A stretch of DNA of 64,000 bases from Alphaproteobacteria bacterium (GCA_030604885.1 JAUVUZ010000014.1:26588-90587), one strand, 5' to 3'. Shown: positions 9,775-19,786, counted from the stretch's first letter. Notes: generated from the sequence alone by a model not told the origin. Numbers and translations: made by a program.

Positions 9775-10314
9775 ATGATCGAAGCGATCGTGGGATTGAC
9801 GGCGTTGGGCGGCGGCCTCGGGGTGTTCCTCGGCATCGCCGCGAAGCGCCTGCGGGTGGAGGCTCCGGCCCTCGACGGCGCGCTGGCGGAGATTTTGCCC
9901 GGCCAGAACTGCGGCCAGTGCGGCTACCCGGGCTGCGCCGCCGCCGCCGCCGCGGTGGCGCGCGGCGAGGCGCCGGTGACGCTGTGCCCGCCCGGCGGCC
10001 GCGCGGTGGCGCTGGCGCTGGCGGAACGGCTGTGCGTCGAGATCGACCTCTCCGCCCTGGCGGACGCGGCGCCGCGCGCCGCCCACGTGGACGAGAGCGT
10101 GTGCATCGGCTGCACCAAGTGCGCGCGCAAGTGCCCGACCGACGCCATCGTCGGCGCCGCCAAGCAGATCCACACGGTGATCGAGGACGTGTGCTCGGGC
10201 TGCGGCGCGTGCGTCGAGACCTGCCCGTCGCAGGGCATCTCGCTGCGGCCGCTGCCGGTGACCCTGCATTCGTGGTATTGGCCCAAGCCCGGCGACGGAG
10301 TGGCGCGGCAATGA
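9775..10314 (+). CDS. rnfB: Rnf complex iron-sulfur subunit B
   Basis: 179 residues. One N-terminal membrane helix is followed by a [4Fe-4S] motif CGQCGYPGC near residue 46 with a further Cys in TLCPPGG, then two bacterial ferredoxin-type motifs, CIGCTKCARKCPTDAI and CSGCGACVETCPSQGI, near residues 110-155. RnfB passes electrons between ferredoxin and the complex. It starts 13 bases after rnfA, behind GGGAGCGAAAAGG, and its stop overlaps the rnfC start (ATGA). Confidence 0.96.
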   Translation: MIEAIVGLTALGGGLGVFLGIAAKRLRVEAPALDGALAEILPGQNCGQCGYPGCAAAAAAVARGEAPVTLCPPGGRAVALALAERLCVEIDLSALADAAPRAAHVDESVCIGCTKCARKCPTDAIVGAAKQIHTVIEDVCSGCGACVETCPSQGISLRPLPVTLHSWYWPKPGDGVARQ

Positions 10315-11768
10315 GGCTGTTCCGCATCAAGGGCGGGGTCCACCCCGCCGAGCGCAAGGACGCGACGCGCGAAAAGGCGGTGGAGGACGCGCCGCTGGCC
10401 GCCCGGCTGGTGCTGCCGTTGCAGCAGCACATCGGCGCGCCCGCGAAGCCGCTGGTGAAGCCCGGCGACCGGGTGCTGAAGGGCCAGCCGATCGCCGCCC
10501 CGGCGGGGCCGGTGTCGGCGGCGATCCACGCCTCGACCTCGGGCACCGTCGAGTCCGTGGGGCCGCAGCCGGTGCCGCACCCCTCGGGCCTCCCCGCCCC
10601 GGCGATCGTGCTGATCCCCGACGGCCGCGACGCGTGGTGCGAACCGATGCTCTCCCTCGGCCCCTACGCCGCGCCGGAAGCCATCGCCGAGCGGGTGGCG
10701 GAAGCGGGCATCGTCGGCCTGGGCGGCGCCACCTTCCCCTCGGCGGTGAAGCTGAACCTGCGCGCGCGCCACCGCCTCGACACCCTGGTGATGAACGGCG
10801 CCGAGTGCGAACCCTTCCTCACCTGCGACGACCGCCTGATGCGCGAGCACACCTCCGAGCTGATCCAGGGCGTGGCGCTGATGGCCCGCGCGCTGGGGGT
10901 GTCCCGCGCCGTCATCGCGATCGAGCGCAACAAGCCCGAGGCCACGGCGGCGATGACCGGCGCGGCGGCCGCCTACCGCGAGATCGCCATCGCGCCGGTG
11001 CCGACCCGCTATCCGATGGGGTCGGAAAAGCACCTGGTGCAGGCCCTCACCGGCCGCGAGACCCCGGCCAAGGCCCTCACCGCCGACATCGGCGTGGTGG
11101 TGCACAACATCGCCACCGCCTTCGCCGTCTACGAGGCGGTGATCCTCGGGCGGCCGCTGGTGTCGCGCATCCTCACCGTCTCGGGCGGCGCCATCGCCCG
11201 GCCGACGAACCTGCGCGTGCCCCTCGGCACGCCGATCCGCCACCTCATCGACGTCTGCGGCGGCCTCACCGAGACGCCGCAGGAGCTGCTCTCCGGCGGG
11301 CCGATGATGGGCCAGCCGCTGCGCTCCACCGAGATTCCCACGGTCAAGGGGATGAACGGCGTGCTGGCGCTGCTGCCCTCGGACACCCGGCGCGGCCCGG
11401 CCCACGCCTGCCTGCGCTGCGGCACCTGCGTCGCCGCCTGCCCGTGCGGCCTGCTGCCGTTCGAGATCGCCGCCCACGTCCGCAACGGCGATTTCGCGGC
11501 GGCGCTGGAGGCCGGGCTGATGGACTGCATCGGCTGCGGCTCGTGCGCCTTCGCCTGCCCCTCGCGCATCCCCCTGGTGCAGAGCTTCCACCACGCCAAG
11601 GGCCACGTCGCCGCCGAGGCCCGCCGCAAGCAGCGCGCCGACGAGGCGAAGCGCCTCGCCCAGGCCAAGGCCGAGCGCGAGGCCCGCCTCGCCGCCGAGC
11701 GCAAGGCCGAGATGGCGCGCAAGAAGGCCGCCGCCGACAAGGCGCGTGCCGAGGCGGGCGCGGAATGA
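10311..11768 (+). CDS. rnfC: Rnf complex NADH-binding subunit C
   Basis: 485 residues. Peripheral subunit that oxidises NADH. It has the N-terminal FRIKGGVHP block, the nucleotide/flavin-binding GLGGATFPSAVKL near residue 140, NGAECEPFLTCDDRLM, and two [4Fe-4S] motifs, CLRCGTCVAACPCGL and CIGCGSCAFACPSRIPLVQ, around residues 370-425. The last 60 residues are a highly charged Ala/Lys/Glu/Arg helix, a variable tail common in RnfC. Four-base overlaps (ATGA) with both rnfB and rnfD indicate tight coupling. Confidence 0.96.
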   Translation: MRLFRIKGGVHPAERKDATREKAVEDAPLAARLVLPLQQHIGAPAKPLVKPGDRVLKGQPIAAPAGPVSAAIHASTSGTVESVGPQPVPHPSGLPAPAIVLIPDGRDAWCEPMLSLGPYAAPEAIAERVAEAGIVGLGGATFPSAVKLNLRARHRLDTLVMNGAECEPFLTCDDRLMREHTSELIQGVALMARALGVSRAVIAIERNKPEATAAMTGAAAAYREIAIAPVPTRYPMGSEKHLVQALTGRETPAKALTADIGVVVHNIATAFAVYEAVILGRPLVSRILTVSGGAIARPTNLRVPLGTPIRHLIDVCGGLTETPQELLSGGPMMGQPLRSTEIPTVKGMNGVLALLPSDTRRGPAHACLRCGTCVAACPCGLLPFEIAAHVRNGDFAAALEAGLMDCIGCGSCAFACPSRIPLVQSFHHAKGHVAAEARRKQRADEAKRLAQAKAEREARLAAERKAEMARKKAAADKARAEAGAE

Positions 11769-12850
11769 TCGAGAAACGTCCCCTGATCGCCGGGCCGTTC
11801 GCCCACGCCGGACTGTCGACGCCGATGGTGATGGCGTGGGTGATGATCGCCCTCACCCCCGCCACGGTGTTCGGCCTCGGCCTGTTCGGCTGGCCCGCGA
11901 TCTTCCTGTTCGTCGTCACCGTCGGCACCGCGGTGGCGGCGGAGGTGGCCTGCCTGCGCCTGGCGGGCAAGCCGCTCGCCACCCTCGGCGACGGCTCGGC
12001 GGTGCTCTCGGGCTGGATTCTCGCCCTCAGCCTGCCGCCCTGGGCGCCGTGGTGGATCGGCGCGGCGGGCGCGGCGATCGCGATGGTGGTCGGCAAGCAC
12101 GTGTTCGGCGGCCTCGGGCAGAACCTCTTCAATCCGGCGATGGTGGCGCGGGTCGCGCTGCTGATCTCCTTCCCCCTCGAAATGACCCGCTACGTGGCGC
12201 CGCGGCCGATCCACTCCGCCGTCGCGCCGGATGTCCGCGAGGCGTTGGCCGTCACCTTCGGCATCGGCGGCCGTGCGGATCTCGACGCGGTCAGCTCCGC
12301 CTCGCTGCTCGGCCACGCCAAGACCGAGCTGGCGCGCGGCGTGCCGCTGTCCGACGCGCTCGCGGGCGGCTTCGACCCGTGGCAGCTGTTCCTCGGCAAC
12401 GCCGTCGGCAGCCTGGGCGAGACCTCGGCGCTGCTGTTGCTGCTGGGCGGCGCGCTGCTGCTGGCGCTGCGGGTGATCTCGTGGCACGTGCCGGCGGCGT
12501 TGCTGCTCGGCGTGGCGGTGCCCGCGGCGGCGTGCCACGCCCTCGACCCGGAGCGGTTCCTGCCGCCGCTCACCCACGCGCTCGCCGCCTCCACGGTGTT
12601 CGGCGCGCTGTTCATCGCCACCGACCTCGTCACCTCGCCGGTGACGCGGGCGGGCCAGCTGATCTACGGCGCGGGCTGCGGCGTGTTGATCTTCGTGATC
12701 CGCACCTGGGGCGGCTATCCGGAGGGAATGGCGTTCGCGGTGCTGCTGATGAACGCGGCGACGCCGCTGATCGACCGCTGGGTGCGGCCGCGCGTCTACG
12801 GCCGCGACCGCAAGGGGCGCCCGCTGCCGGTGCGGGAGGCCGGCCGATGA
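11765..12850 (+). CDS. rnfD: Rnf complex flavin-bearing membrane subunit D
   Basis: 361 residues with many transmembrane helices. The segment [13 protein letters not shown] near residue 300 holds the threonine that carries covalent FMN in this family. [15 protein letters not shown] near residue 120 is a second conserved block. RnfD works with RnfG in the electron path coupled to ion translocation. It overlaps rnfC and rnfG by four bases each. Confidence 0.95.
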   Translation: MIEKRPLIAGPFAHAGLSTPMVMAWVMIALTPATVFGLGLFGWPAIFLFVVTVGTAVAAEVACLRLAGKPLATLGDGSAVLSGWILALSLPPWAPWWIGAAGAAIAMVVGKHVFGGLGQNLFNPAMVARVALLISFPLEMTRYVAPRPIHSAVAPDVREALAVTFGIGGRADLDAVSSASLLGHAKTELARGVPLSDALAGGFDPWQLFLGNAVGSLGETSALLLLLGGALLLALRVISWHVPAALLLGVAVPAAACHALDPERFLPPLTHALAASTVFGALFIATDLVTSPVTRAGQLIYGAGCGVLIFVIRTWGGYPEGMAFAVLLMNAATPLIDRWVRPRVYGRDRKGRPLPVREAGR

Positions 12851-13467
12851 CCGCGCTCACCGCCCGGCCGTGGTATCAGGGCGTGCTGCTGGGGGGCTTC
12901 TGCCTCGTCGCCGCCGCGCTGCTCGCCACCGGCGAACGCCTCACCGCCCCGGCGATCGCCGAGGCGGCCCGCGCCGATCTTTCCGCCTCCCTCGCCCAGG
13001 TGATCCCCGCCGCCCTGCGCGACAACGACATGACCGCCGACACCGTGACCGTGACCGACGACGGCGGCGCCACCACGGTCTACCGCGCCCGCAAGGACGG
13101 CGCGGTGACGGCGGTGGCGTTCCGCGTCGTCGGCAAGGGCTACGGCGGCGACATCGTGCTGGTGATGGGGGTGGACCGGATGGGCGAGATTCTCGGCGTG
13201 CGGGTGGTGCGGCACGCCGAAACCCCCGGCCTCGGCGACCGCATCGACGCCCGCAAGAGCGGCTGGATCGACGCCTTCGTCGGCCGCTCCCGCGCCAACA
13301 CCCCGGATTCGCGCTGGGCGGTGAAAAAGGACGGCGGCGGCTTCGACCAGTTCTCCGGCGCCACCGTGACGCCGCGCGCGGTGGTCAAGGCGGTGCGGGA
13401 GGGCCTGGAACGCTTCCACCTCAACCGCGACCGCATGCTGGCGGACGCCCCCGGGAGGCAGCCATGA
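12847..13467 (+). CDS. rnfG: Rnf complex FMN-binding subunit G
   Basis: 206 residues. One N-terminal membrane anchor (about 10-28) and a periplasmic FMN-binding domain. The covalent-FMN motif is [12 protein letters not shown] near residue 175, with [11 protein letters not shown] upstream, as in NqrC/RnfG proteins. It overlaps rnfD and rnfE by four bases. Confidence 0.95.
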   Translation: MTALTARPWYQGVLLGGFCLVAAALLATGERLTAPAIAEAARADLSASLAQVIPAALRDNDMTADTVTVTDDGGATTVYRARKDGAVTAVAFRVVGKGYGGDIVLVMGVDRMGEILGVRVVRHAETPGLGDRIDARKSGWIDAFVGRSRANTPDSRWAVKKDGGGFDQFSGATVTPRAVVKAVREGLERFHLNRDRMLADAPGRQP

Positions 13468-14126
13468 CCCCGCGCGCCCGCGACATCCTCAAGGACGGTC
13501 TGTGGACCGGCAACGTCACCTTCGCGCAGAAGCTCGCCCTCTGCCCGCTGCTGGCGGTCACCGCCACCGCCACCAACGGTCTCGGCATGGGCCTCGCCAC
13601 CACCGCCGTGCTGGCCGCCACCAACCTCGCGATCTCGGCGCTGCGCCGCGTCATCACGCCGCAGGTGCGCATCCCCGCGTTCATCCTGGTGATCGCGGGG
13701 ATCGTCACCCTCGTCGACACGGCGATCAACGCCTGGGGGCACGAGCTTTACAAGGTGCTCGGCCTGTTCATTCCGCTGATCGTCACCAACTGCGTGATCC
13801 TCGGCCGCGCCGAGGCGTTCGCCTCGCGCAACCGGCCGCTGCCCTCGGCGCTCGACGGCCTCGCCATGGGCCTGGGCTTCACCCTGGCGCTCACCCTGAT
13901 CGGCGCGATCCGCGAGATTTTGGGGTCGGGCACGCTGTTCGCGGGCGCGGCGCTGATGCTGGGCGCGCCGATGGGGGTGCTCGAAACCGTGGTGATCCCC
14001 GAGTACAAGGGCTTCCTGCTGATGATCCTGCCGCCCGGCGGCTTCCTGGCGCTCGGCTTCGTGCTGGCGGGGAAGCGCCTGCTCGACGCCCGCGCGGCGC
14101 GCAAGGCCGCCGCCGCCACCGCCTGA
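13464..14126 (+). CDS. rnfE: Rnf electron-transport complex subunit E
   Basis: 220 residues, about six transmembrane helices, paralogous to RnfA. It begins [26 protein letters not shown] and has [21 protein letters not shown], which hold the conserved membrane cysteines. It forms the membrane core with RnfA. The C-terminal tail is Ala/Arg/Lys rich. The start overlaps rnfG by four bases. Confidence 0.96.
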   Translation: MTPRARDILKDGLWTGNVTFAQKLALCPLLAVTATATNGLGMGLATTAVLAATNLAISALRRVITPQVRIPAFILVIAGIVTLVDTAINAWGHELYKVLGLFIPLIVTNCVILGRAEAFASRNRPLPSALDGLAMGLGFTLALTLIGAIREILGSGTLFAGAALMLGAPMGVLETVVIPEYKGFLLMILPPGGFLALGFVLAGKRLLDARAARKAAAATA

Positions 14127-14140
14127 AGGGAGAGCCGCCC

Positions 14141-14404
14141 ATGCCGCTGCACGTCGGCGTCGCCTACGCCACATCCGCCCGCCAGGCGTGGGTGCGCCTG
14201 GAGATGCCCGAGGGCGCCACCGTCGCCGAGGCGATCGCCAAATCCGGCATCCTCGCGCAGTTCCCCGAGATCGACCTCGGCGCCCAGAAGGTCGGCATCT
14301 TCGGCAAGGTCGCCCGGCTCGACGCCCCCCTCGCCGACGGCGACCGGGTCGAGATCTACCGCCCGATCACCGCCGATCCGGCCAAGGTCCTCGGGCGGGA
14401 CTAG
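14141..14404 (+). CDS. rnfH: Rnf-associated ubiquitin-fold protein RnfH
   Basis: 87 residues, UPF0125/RnfH family, with HVGVAYATSARQAWVRLEMPEGATVAEAI, VGIFGK and GDRVEIYRPITADPAK. RnfH has a beta-grasp fold and its exact role in Rnf function is not established; it ends rnf operons of the nitrogen-fixing type (rnf1 in Azotobacter) and some other operons. AAGGGAGAG precedes the ATG. It ends seven bases from the convergent GGDEF gene, with no clear terminator in between. Confidence 0.9.
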   Translation: MPLHVGVAYATSARQAWVRLEMPEGATVAEAIAKSGILAQFPEIDLGAQKVGIFGKVARLDAPLADGDRVEIYRPITADPAKVLGRD

Positions 14405-14411
14405 GCTGTCC

Positions 14412-15914
14412 CTAATCCGCCGGGTCCTCGGCGCGCACGCGGTTGCGCCCGGCGAGCTTGGCCGCGTAGAGGGCCTGGTCGGCGCGCTCCATCAGGTCGT
14501 CGAACGGCGTCTCGCGGTGGGCGGTGGCGACGCCGACGCTGATCGCCATGCCGACGCTCTCGCCGCCGCCCACCGCGAAGCGTTCCGCCTCCACCGCCTG
14601 GCGCAGCTTTTCCGCCACGTCCACCGCGCCCTCGGTGTCGGTGTCGGCCAGCAGCACCATGAACTCCTCGCCGCCGAAGCGCGCGGCGAGGTCGGTGCGG
14701 CGCACCGTGCGCTCGAGGATCCGCGCCACCGCCACCAGCACCTCGTCGCCCGCCGGGTGGCCGTAGGCGTCGTTGATGCGCTTGAAGTGGTCGATGTCGA
14801 TGGCGAGCAGCGACAGCGGCTCGCCGATGCGCACCGTGCGCGCCATCGCCGGGGCGAAGTGGTCGAGGAACTTGCGGCGGTTGGCCAGCCCGGTGAGGGC
14901 GTCGTGCAGCGCCATCTGCTCCAGCTTGAGCTTCGCCTCGGTGCTTTCGGTGACGTCGAGGGTGATGCCGCGATAGCCCTCGAAGCGGCCCCCGGCGCCG
15001 AACACCGGCATGCCGCTCACCGACGCCCAAATCTTGCTGCCCGACTTGCAGCGGCGGCGGATCACCAGGTTCTCGAACGGCTCGCGCCGGTCCATCAGGG
15101 CGATCCAGGCGCGGGTCGGCGGGTCGGCGGCGTCGAAGAAATCCACCGCCGGGCGGCCCAGCAGTTCCTCGGGCAGATAGCCCAGCACCTTGGCGGTGCC
15201 CTCGGCGAAGGTGTAGCGCAAATCCGGCCCCAGTTCCCACAGGTAGATCGGCGCGTAGCCCACCGCGCTTTCCATCAAATCGCGGGCGCGGCGGATTTCC
15301 GCCTCGGCGCGGCGCCGCCCGGCGTCGGCGAGGCGGGCGGCGAGGCGCTCGTGCTCCAGCCGCTCGCGCGCCGCCATCGTCTCCAGCGCCTGGTCGATCA
15401 GCGGCGTGAAGCGCTTCAGGAGGCTCACATGGGCGGGCGAGAAGAACGCGGGCGCGGCGTGGCCGAACACCATCGCCCCCGACACCGCCTGCGAGCGGAT
15501 CGGCACCATGATCGCCGAGCGCGCCACCTCCCGCGCCGGGGCGGGCAGGGCCAGCCAGTCGGGCGACTGGGCGGTGTCGAACAGCGCCACGGTGCCGCCC
15601 GCGAGCACCCGCTGCAACAGCGCCTGCGGCGACCAGCGGATGCCCAGCAGCCGCCGCGCCGTCGACCGCACCACGCGGAAGCCGCCGCGCCCGCCGAGCG
15701 CCACCAGGAACACGTCGTCGAACGGCACCAGGTCGCGCAGCACGCCGACGACGATGTCGAACAGGTCGTCGGCGTCGCGCGCCTCGCCCAGCATCCGCAG
15801 GCCCCGCAGCAGCCCCTCGGTTTCGAGGCGCTGGGCGCGCTCGTGCAGGCGCAGGCGGTCCAGCTCCACCAGGGTTTCGCGCAGGCGTTCGACGTCGGCG
15901 AGCGGCGCCACCAC
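14412..15914 (-). CDS. GAF-PAS diguanylate cyclase (GGEEF)
   Basis: 500 residues. A GAF-like domain (about 40-180), a charged coiled-coil linker, a PAS domain with PAC (about 215-335) and a GGDEF domain (about 340-495) with active-site RFGGEEF. The sequence RRTD lies five residues before GGEEF and fits the product-inhibition I-site. The protein should make cyclic di-GMP in the cytoplasm; no membrane segment is seen. I chose the GTG start at 15914 because GGAGG lies six bases upstream, overlapping the end of the FIST gene; the reading frame stays open far upstream but that part lacks domain similarity. It forms a two-gene operon with the FIST protein, suggesting FIST senses and the cyclase responds. 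Confidence 0.88.
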   Translation of the reverse strand: MVAPLADVERLRETLVELDRLRLHERAQRLETEGLLRGLRMLGEARDADDLFDIVVGVLRDLVPFDDVFLVALGGRGGFRVVRSTARRLLGIRWSPQALLQRVLAGGTVALFDTAQSPDWLALPAPAREVARSAIMVPIRSQAVSGAMVFGHAAPAFFSPAHVSLLKRFTPLIDQALETMAARERLEHERLAARLADAGRRRAEAEIRRARDLMESAVGYAPIYLWELGPDLRYTFAEGTAKVLGYLPEELLGRPAVDFFDAADPPTRAWIALMDRREPFENLVIRRRCKSGSKIWASVSGMPVFGAGGRFEGYRGITLDVTESTEAKLKLEQMALHDALTGLANRRKFLDHFAPAMARTVRIGEPLSLLAIDIDHFKRINDAYGHPAGDEVLVAVARILERTVRRTDLAARFGGEEFMVLLADTDTEGAVDVAEKLRQAVEAERFAVGGGESVGMAISVGVATAHRETPFDDLMERADQALYAAKLAGRNRVRAEDPAD

Positions 15915-15916
15915 GG

Positions 15917-17110
15917 TCAGCCTCCGAACACCAGGGTGGAGATCATCAAGTTGCCGTGGACCGCCCGGTCCCCCAGCCCGCCCTGCTCGCCGAAGGTGAA
16001 GGCGCAGAGGAACGGTCGCCCCATCATGCTCCGCCCCACCGCCCGGCGCACCTCGTCGAGGTCTCCGGCGATGCGCGGCAGCAGCCCGGCGCACAGTGCC
16101 ATCAGCCCGCCGGAGAGGGTGCAGGCGTCGCCGCATTGCAGGTCGATCGCCGCCTCCACCGCGCGGGCCGGGCGCCCGGCGACGCTTTCGGTGCAGCCCG
16201 CCATCAGCCGCACCTCGTCGCCCACCGCGAGATCGGTCATCACGCCGAGGCTGCCGTCGCCCCGCACCTCGGTGACGTGGGACAGAACGTGAAGCGGATA
16301 CTCCCCCACCCGCCCCACCTCGCGGCCGAGGGGCAGCAGGTCGGTGACGACGGAGGTGGGCAGGAGACCGGCGTGGGCGTCGAGCCACCCGGCGTAGACC
16401 GCCGCCGCCGGGCGGCCGTCGATGCGCGTCACCACCCGGGGCGCGGCCACCGCCGAGACCACCCCGGCGAAGCCGGTGGGCACGCAGCCGCCGTGGAGGG
16501 TGCGGCTGATCGGCATCGGCGCGAACAGGGCGGTCAGCGCCATCGCATCCTCCGCCTCCAGCCCCCGCACCGCCACCCGGCCGGGCAGACGGCCCCGGGC
16601 GTCGCGTTCCGGCGGGCCGCTGGCGGAACCGCCGAACACCGGCACCCGCGGCCCCACGATGGCGGCGACCCCCTCCAGCGCCGCCTCCTCGTCGCCCGCG
16701 GTGGCGGTCAGCAGCACCAGGTCGGGCATTTCGCCGGGGCGACCGGCGGCGTCGAGGGCGGCGCGCATCGCATCCGCCGCCGCCGCGCGGGGGTCCGCGC
16801 CCTTGGGCCGCAGCGCCGCTCCGGCGGCGAGACCGGCGCGGCGAAGGCCGAGCATGCCGAGCACGGTTTCGCCCCGGAACACCCCGTCGTCGGCGATCAC
16901 CCCGAGGCAGGTGGTGGCGCCCTGCGCCTGCACGCGGGGCGGCAGCGCCGCCGCCGCCCGGGCGAGGGCGGCGCCGTCGTGGCCGACGGTGTAGTAGAAC
17001 AGGAGAAGATCGGGGTCGGCGCCGCCGAGGCGGGCGCGAAGCGCGCCATAGGCGGCCGCGAACGCCGCGGCGCTGTCCGCCAGAACGCTGCACGCCGTCG
17101 CCACCGTCAT
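15917..17110 (-). CDS. FIST-domain small-ligand sensor protein
   Basis: 397 residues with FIST N- and C-terminal domains. Recognisable blocks are LVLLTATAGDEEAALEGVAA, VPVFGGSASG, LHGGCVPTGFAGVVSAV and the C-terminal GRPFLCAFTFGEQGGLGDRAVHGNLMISTLVF. FIST domains are proposed to bind small ligands such as amino acids and are usually tied to signalling proteins. Here it stands alone but ends only two bases before the GTG start of the diguanylate cyclase, so the pair likely acts as one sensory unit. No signal peptide is seen. Confidence 0.85.
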   Translation of the reverse strand: MTVATACSVLADSAAAFAAAYGALRARLGGADPDLLLFYYTVGHDGAALARAAAALPPRVQAQGATTCLGVIADDGVFRGETVLGMLGLRRAGLAAGAALRPKGADPRAAAADAMRAALDAAGRPGEMPDLVLLTATAGDEEAALEGVAAIVGPRVPVFGGSASGPPERDARGRLPGRVAVRGLEAEDAMALTALFAPMPISRTLHGGCVPTGFAGVVSAVAAPRVVTRIDGRPAAAVYAGWLDAHAGLLPTSVVTDLLPLGREVGRVGEYPLHVLSHVTEVRGDGSLGVMTDLAVGDEVRLMAGCTESVAGRPARAVEAAIDLQCGDACTLSGGLMALCAGLLPRIAGDLDEVRRAVGRSMMGRPFLCAFTFGEQGGLGDRAVHGNLMISTLVFGG

Positions 17111-17176
17111 CGGTCCACCGCCCCCGGCCTGGTCAGATCGGGCCGCAGTGTAGAGCGGCCCGCAACGGCTTTCCAG

Positions 17177-19786
17177 TCATTCGGCGGCGGGCCGCACCGC
17201 CACCGCCTGATCCACCGCCGCGCGCTCGGCCGCCGCCGCGGCGCGGGCGGCACGGTCGGAAACCCGGCGCTCCAGGGTCGCGAGACCCCAGGCGGAGAGG
17301 AACGGCAGGGACTGCACCGCGAGGGTGGCGGCGAACACGTTGAGTTCGGTGATGCCGGTGAAGTTGAACCCCACCAGCGAGGCGGCGCCCAGGGCCAGCA
17401 GCAGGCCGAGGATGATTTCCTTCTTCGCCGGATTCTCGTTCTTCGCCCGCTTCGCCGCGCCGCCCTTGTCGGTGCGCAGGAACGGCAGGTTGTCGGAAAT
17501 GAACCCGGCCGCCATGGCGCTGGCGACGGTGTATTGCAGGCTCATCGCCGCCACCGCCGCGCCGACGATCTGGAGCGGCTTCACCTTCACCCGGGCGACG
17601 TAGAGCACCACGCAGTGGACGAGGTTGACGAAGAACATCGCCAGGATCGGCACGGTGAACGGCAGCATCGGAATCAGCACGCCCACCAGCAGGATCACCG
17701 GCACCCACACCAGGTTGAGGATCGCCGCGGCGACGCCGAAGGCGTCCGACAGCCAGTACGACCAGCCGGTGACGAACTGGAACCGCTGCGCCCCGGTGAG
17801 CTTGGAGCGGCCCGGCAGCATCAGCTTCCAGTGCTTGCGGATGATCTGCACCGCGCCGTAGGCCCAGCGGTGGCGCTGGGTCTTGAACGCCTTGTAGGTG
17901 TCCGGCAGCATACCCCAGCCGTAGCGGCGGTTGGTGTAGTGGGCGTGGTAGCCCAGCGCCATCAGGCGCAGGCCCAGCTCGGTGTCCTCGGTGATGGTGT
18001 CGGTGGCCCAGCCGCCGATCTCGTCGAACGCGGCGCGGCGGATCAGCAGCATGGTGCCGTGGGTGATGATCGCGTCGTCTTCGTTGCGCTGCACCATGCC
18101 GATGTCGAAGAACCCGGCGTACTCGCTGTTCATCACCTCCTTGAACAGGGAGTCGTGGCCGTCGCGGTGGTCCTGCGGCGCCTGCACCAGCGCCACCGTC
18201 GGGTCCTCGAACGCGGGTACGAGGTCGCGCAGCCAGCCGGGATGCAGCACGTAGTCGGCGTCGATCAGGCCGATCACCTCGGCGTCGGGCGACATTTGCG
18301 GCATCGCCGCGTTGAGCGCGCCCGCCTTGAACCCCGACACCTTGACCAGATTGATGAACTTGAAGCGCGGCCCGAGCTTGGCGCAGTGGGCCTCGACCGG
18401 CTTCCACAGGTGCTCCTCGGGGGTGTTGTTGACGATCACCAGCACTTCGAAGTTCGGGTAGTCGAGCGCGGCGGCCGAGTTGAGCGTCTGGATCAGCATG
18501 TCCGGCTGCTCGCGGTAGGCCGGAATGTGGATCGACACCATCGGCGTGCGCGCGGGCATGGCGGGCGCCTCGGGCGGCAGCCACAGGCGCTGGGGCTTGC
18601 GGCCGAGGGTGATCTCGGCCACCTCGTGGACCTTCACCAGGGTCATCACGGTGAGCGGGATCATCAGCAGGAAGCCGATGCCCCAGGCGATCGCCGAGCC
18701 GACGTTGAGGTAGTTCTCGATCGGATACATCGCCGCCAGCGCCATCGCCGCGGCCAGGGCGTTGGCGGCGGCGGAGAACGCCAGGGCGTGGCCGAAGGTG
18801 GGGTTGCGGCGGCGCAGGCCGAACACCGTGACGAACGCGCCGATGCCGAGCGCCACCGCCGCGAGGCGCGGCAGGTTGGTGCGCGCCACCGAGCCGATCA
18901 TCGAGAACTTGAGCTTGCGGTCGGCGTCGAAGATGCCCCAGTACGGCCCCACCGAGCCTTCGTTGACCTTCCACGGCTGGTCGAACGCCTCGACGACGTT
19001 GTACTCCATGCCGCGCTTCTTCGCCTCGGCGAGGAACTCGCGCAGGATGCGCGCCTGGCCCACCGGGTCCGGGTCCGCCGAATGGCGGTTGTAGCCGCGG
19101 CTCGGCCAGCCGAACTCGGCGATGACGATGCGCTTGCCGGGGAAGGCGTTGCGCAGGTCCTGGTAGCGCTGCACCGCGAACTCCACCGCGTCCTCGGGCG
19201 GCACGGCCTCCCAATAGGGGAGGATGTGGGCGGCGATGAAGTCCACCTCGTTGGCGAGCTTCGGGTGCTCGATCCAGGAGTACCAGATTTCGCCGGTGGA
19301 GACCGGCACGCCGACGCGCTTGCGCACCTGGCGCAGGTAGTTGACCAACTGGTCGTAGGTGAGGTCGGCGCGCAGCAGGGTTTCGTTGCCCACCACCACG
19401 GCGCGGACGTTGGGGTTGCGGTTGGCCGCCTCGATCGCCGCCTCGATTTCCTTCTTGTTGTATTCGAGGTCCTTGTCGAGCCAGGCGCCGACCGTGACCT
19501 TGAGGCCGAACTTGCGCGCGAGGCCGGGAATCTCGGTGAAGCGGTTGGTGGCGGCGTAGAGGCGGATGCCGCGCGACACCATCGCCACGGTCGAGAGGTC
19601 GCGCTCGGTGGAGGCGCGCTCCTCGTCGGTGAAGCCGTGGGCGCGCTGCTCCGGCGTCGCGTTGTTGAACGACAGGGAGTCGATGGAATCCTCGAGATCC
19701 GGCGGCGAGAAGGTCTCGTACGTCGCGAACCAGATCAGCCCATGAACGATGGCGGCGACCAGCGCCGCGAGCGCAACGTTTCTCAT
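17177..19786 (-). CDS. NdvB-like beta-1,3-glucan synthase: GH17 domain fused to GT2 membrane glycosyltransferase
   Basis: 869 residues, the size of P. aeruginosa NdvB. After a signal anchor (about 5-22), residues 60-290 form a GH17-type domain with acid/base E135 (VVVGNETLLR) and nucleophile E224 (IVIAEFGWPS). Membrane segments at about 305-385 lead into a processive GT2 domain with HIPAYREQP, D509-A-D511, TED at 599-601 and QRHRW at 637-641, then more membrane helices. The GT2 part should polymerise UDP-glucose into beta-(1,3)-glucan while the GH17 part, outside, trims, branches or cyclises it. The product is probably a periplasmic cyclic or linear glucan. A homologous stand-alone GH17 protein lies at 58194-59744. 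Start is the ATG opening the anchor; upstream codons have no family similarity. Confidence 0.88.
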   Translation of the reverse strand: MRNVALAALVAAIVHGLIWFATYETFSPPDLEDSIDSLSFNNATPEQRAHGFTDEERASTERDLSTVAMVSRGIRLYAATNRFTEIPGLARKFGLKVTVGAWLDKDLEYNKKEIEAAIEAANRNPNVRAVVVGNETLLRADLTYDQLVNYLRQVRKRVGVPVSTGEIWYSWIEHPKLANEVDFIAAHILPYWEAVPPEDAVEFAVQRYQDLRNAFPGKRIVIAEFGWPSRGYNRHSADPDPVGQARILREFLAEAKKRGMEYNVVEAFDQPWKVNEGSVGPYWGIFDADRKLKFSMIGSVARTNLPRLAAVALGIGAFVTVFGLRRRNPTFGHALAFSAAANALAAAMALAAMYPIENYLNVGSAIAWGIGFLLMIPLTVMTLVKVHEVAEITLGRKPQRLWLPPEAPAMPARTPMVSIHIPAYREQPDMLIQTLNSAAALDYPNFEVLVIVNNTPEEHLWKPVEAHCAKLGPRFKFINLVKVSGFKAGALNAAMPQMSPDAEVIGLIDADYVLHPGWLRDLVPAFEDPTVALVQAPQDHRDGHDSLFKEVMNSEYAGFFDIGMVQRNEDDAIITHGTMLLIRRAAFDEIGGWATDTITEDTELGLRLMALGYHAHYTNRRYGWGMLPDTYKAFKTQRHRWAYGAVQIIRKHWKLMLPGRSKLTGAQRFQFVTGWSYWLSDAFGVAAAILNLVWVPVILLVGVLIPMLPFTVPILAMFFVNLVHCVVLYVARVKVKPLQIVGAAVAAMSLQYTVASAMAAGFISDNLPFLRTDKGGAAKRAKNENPAKKEIILGLLLALGAASLVGFNFTGITELNVFAATLAVQSLPFLSAWGLATLERRVSDRAARAAAAAERAAVDQAVAVRPAAE

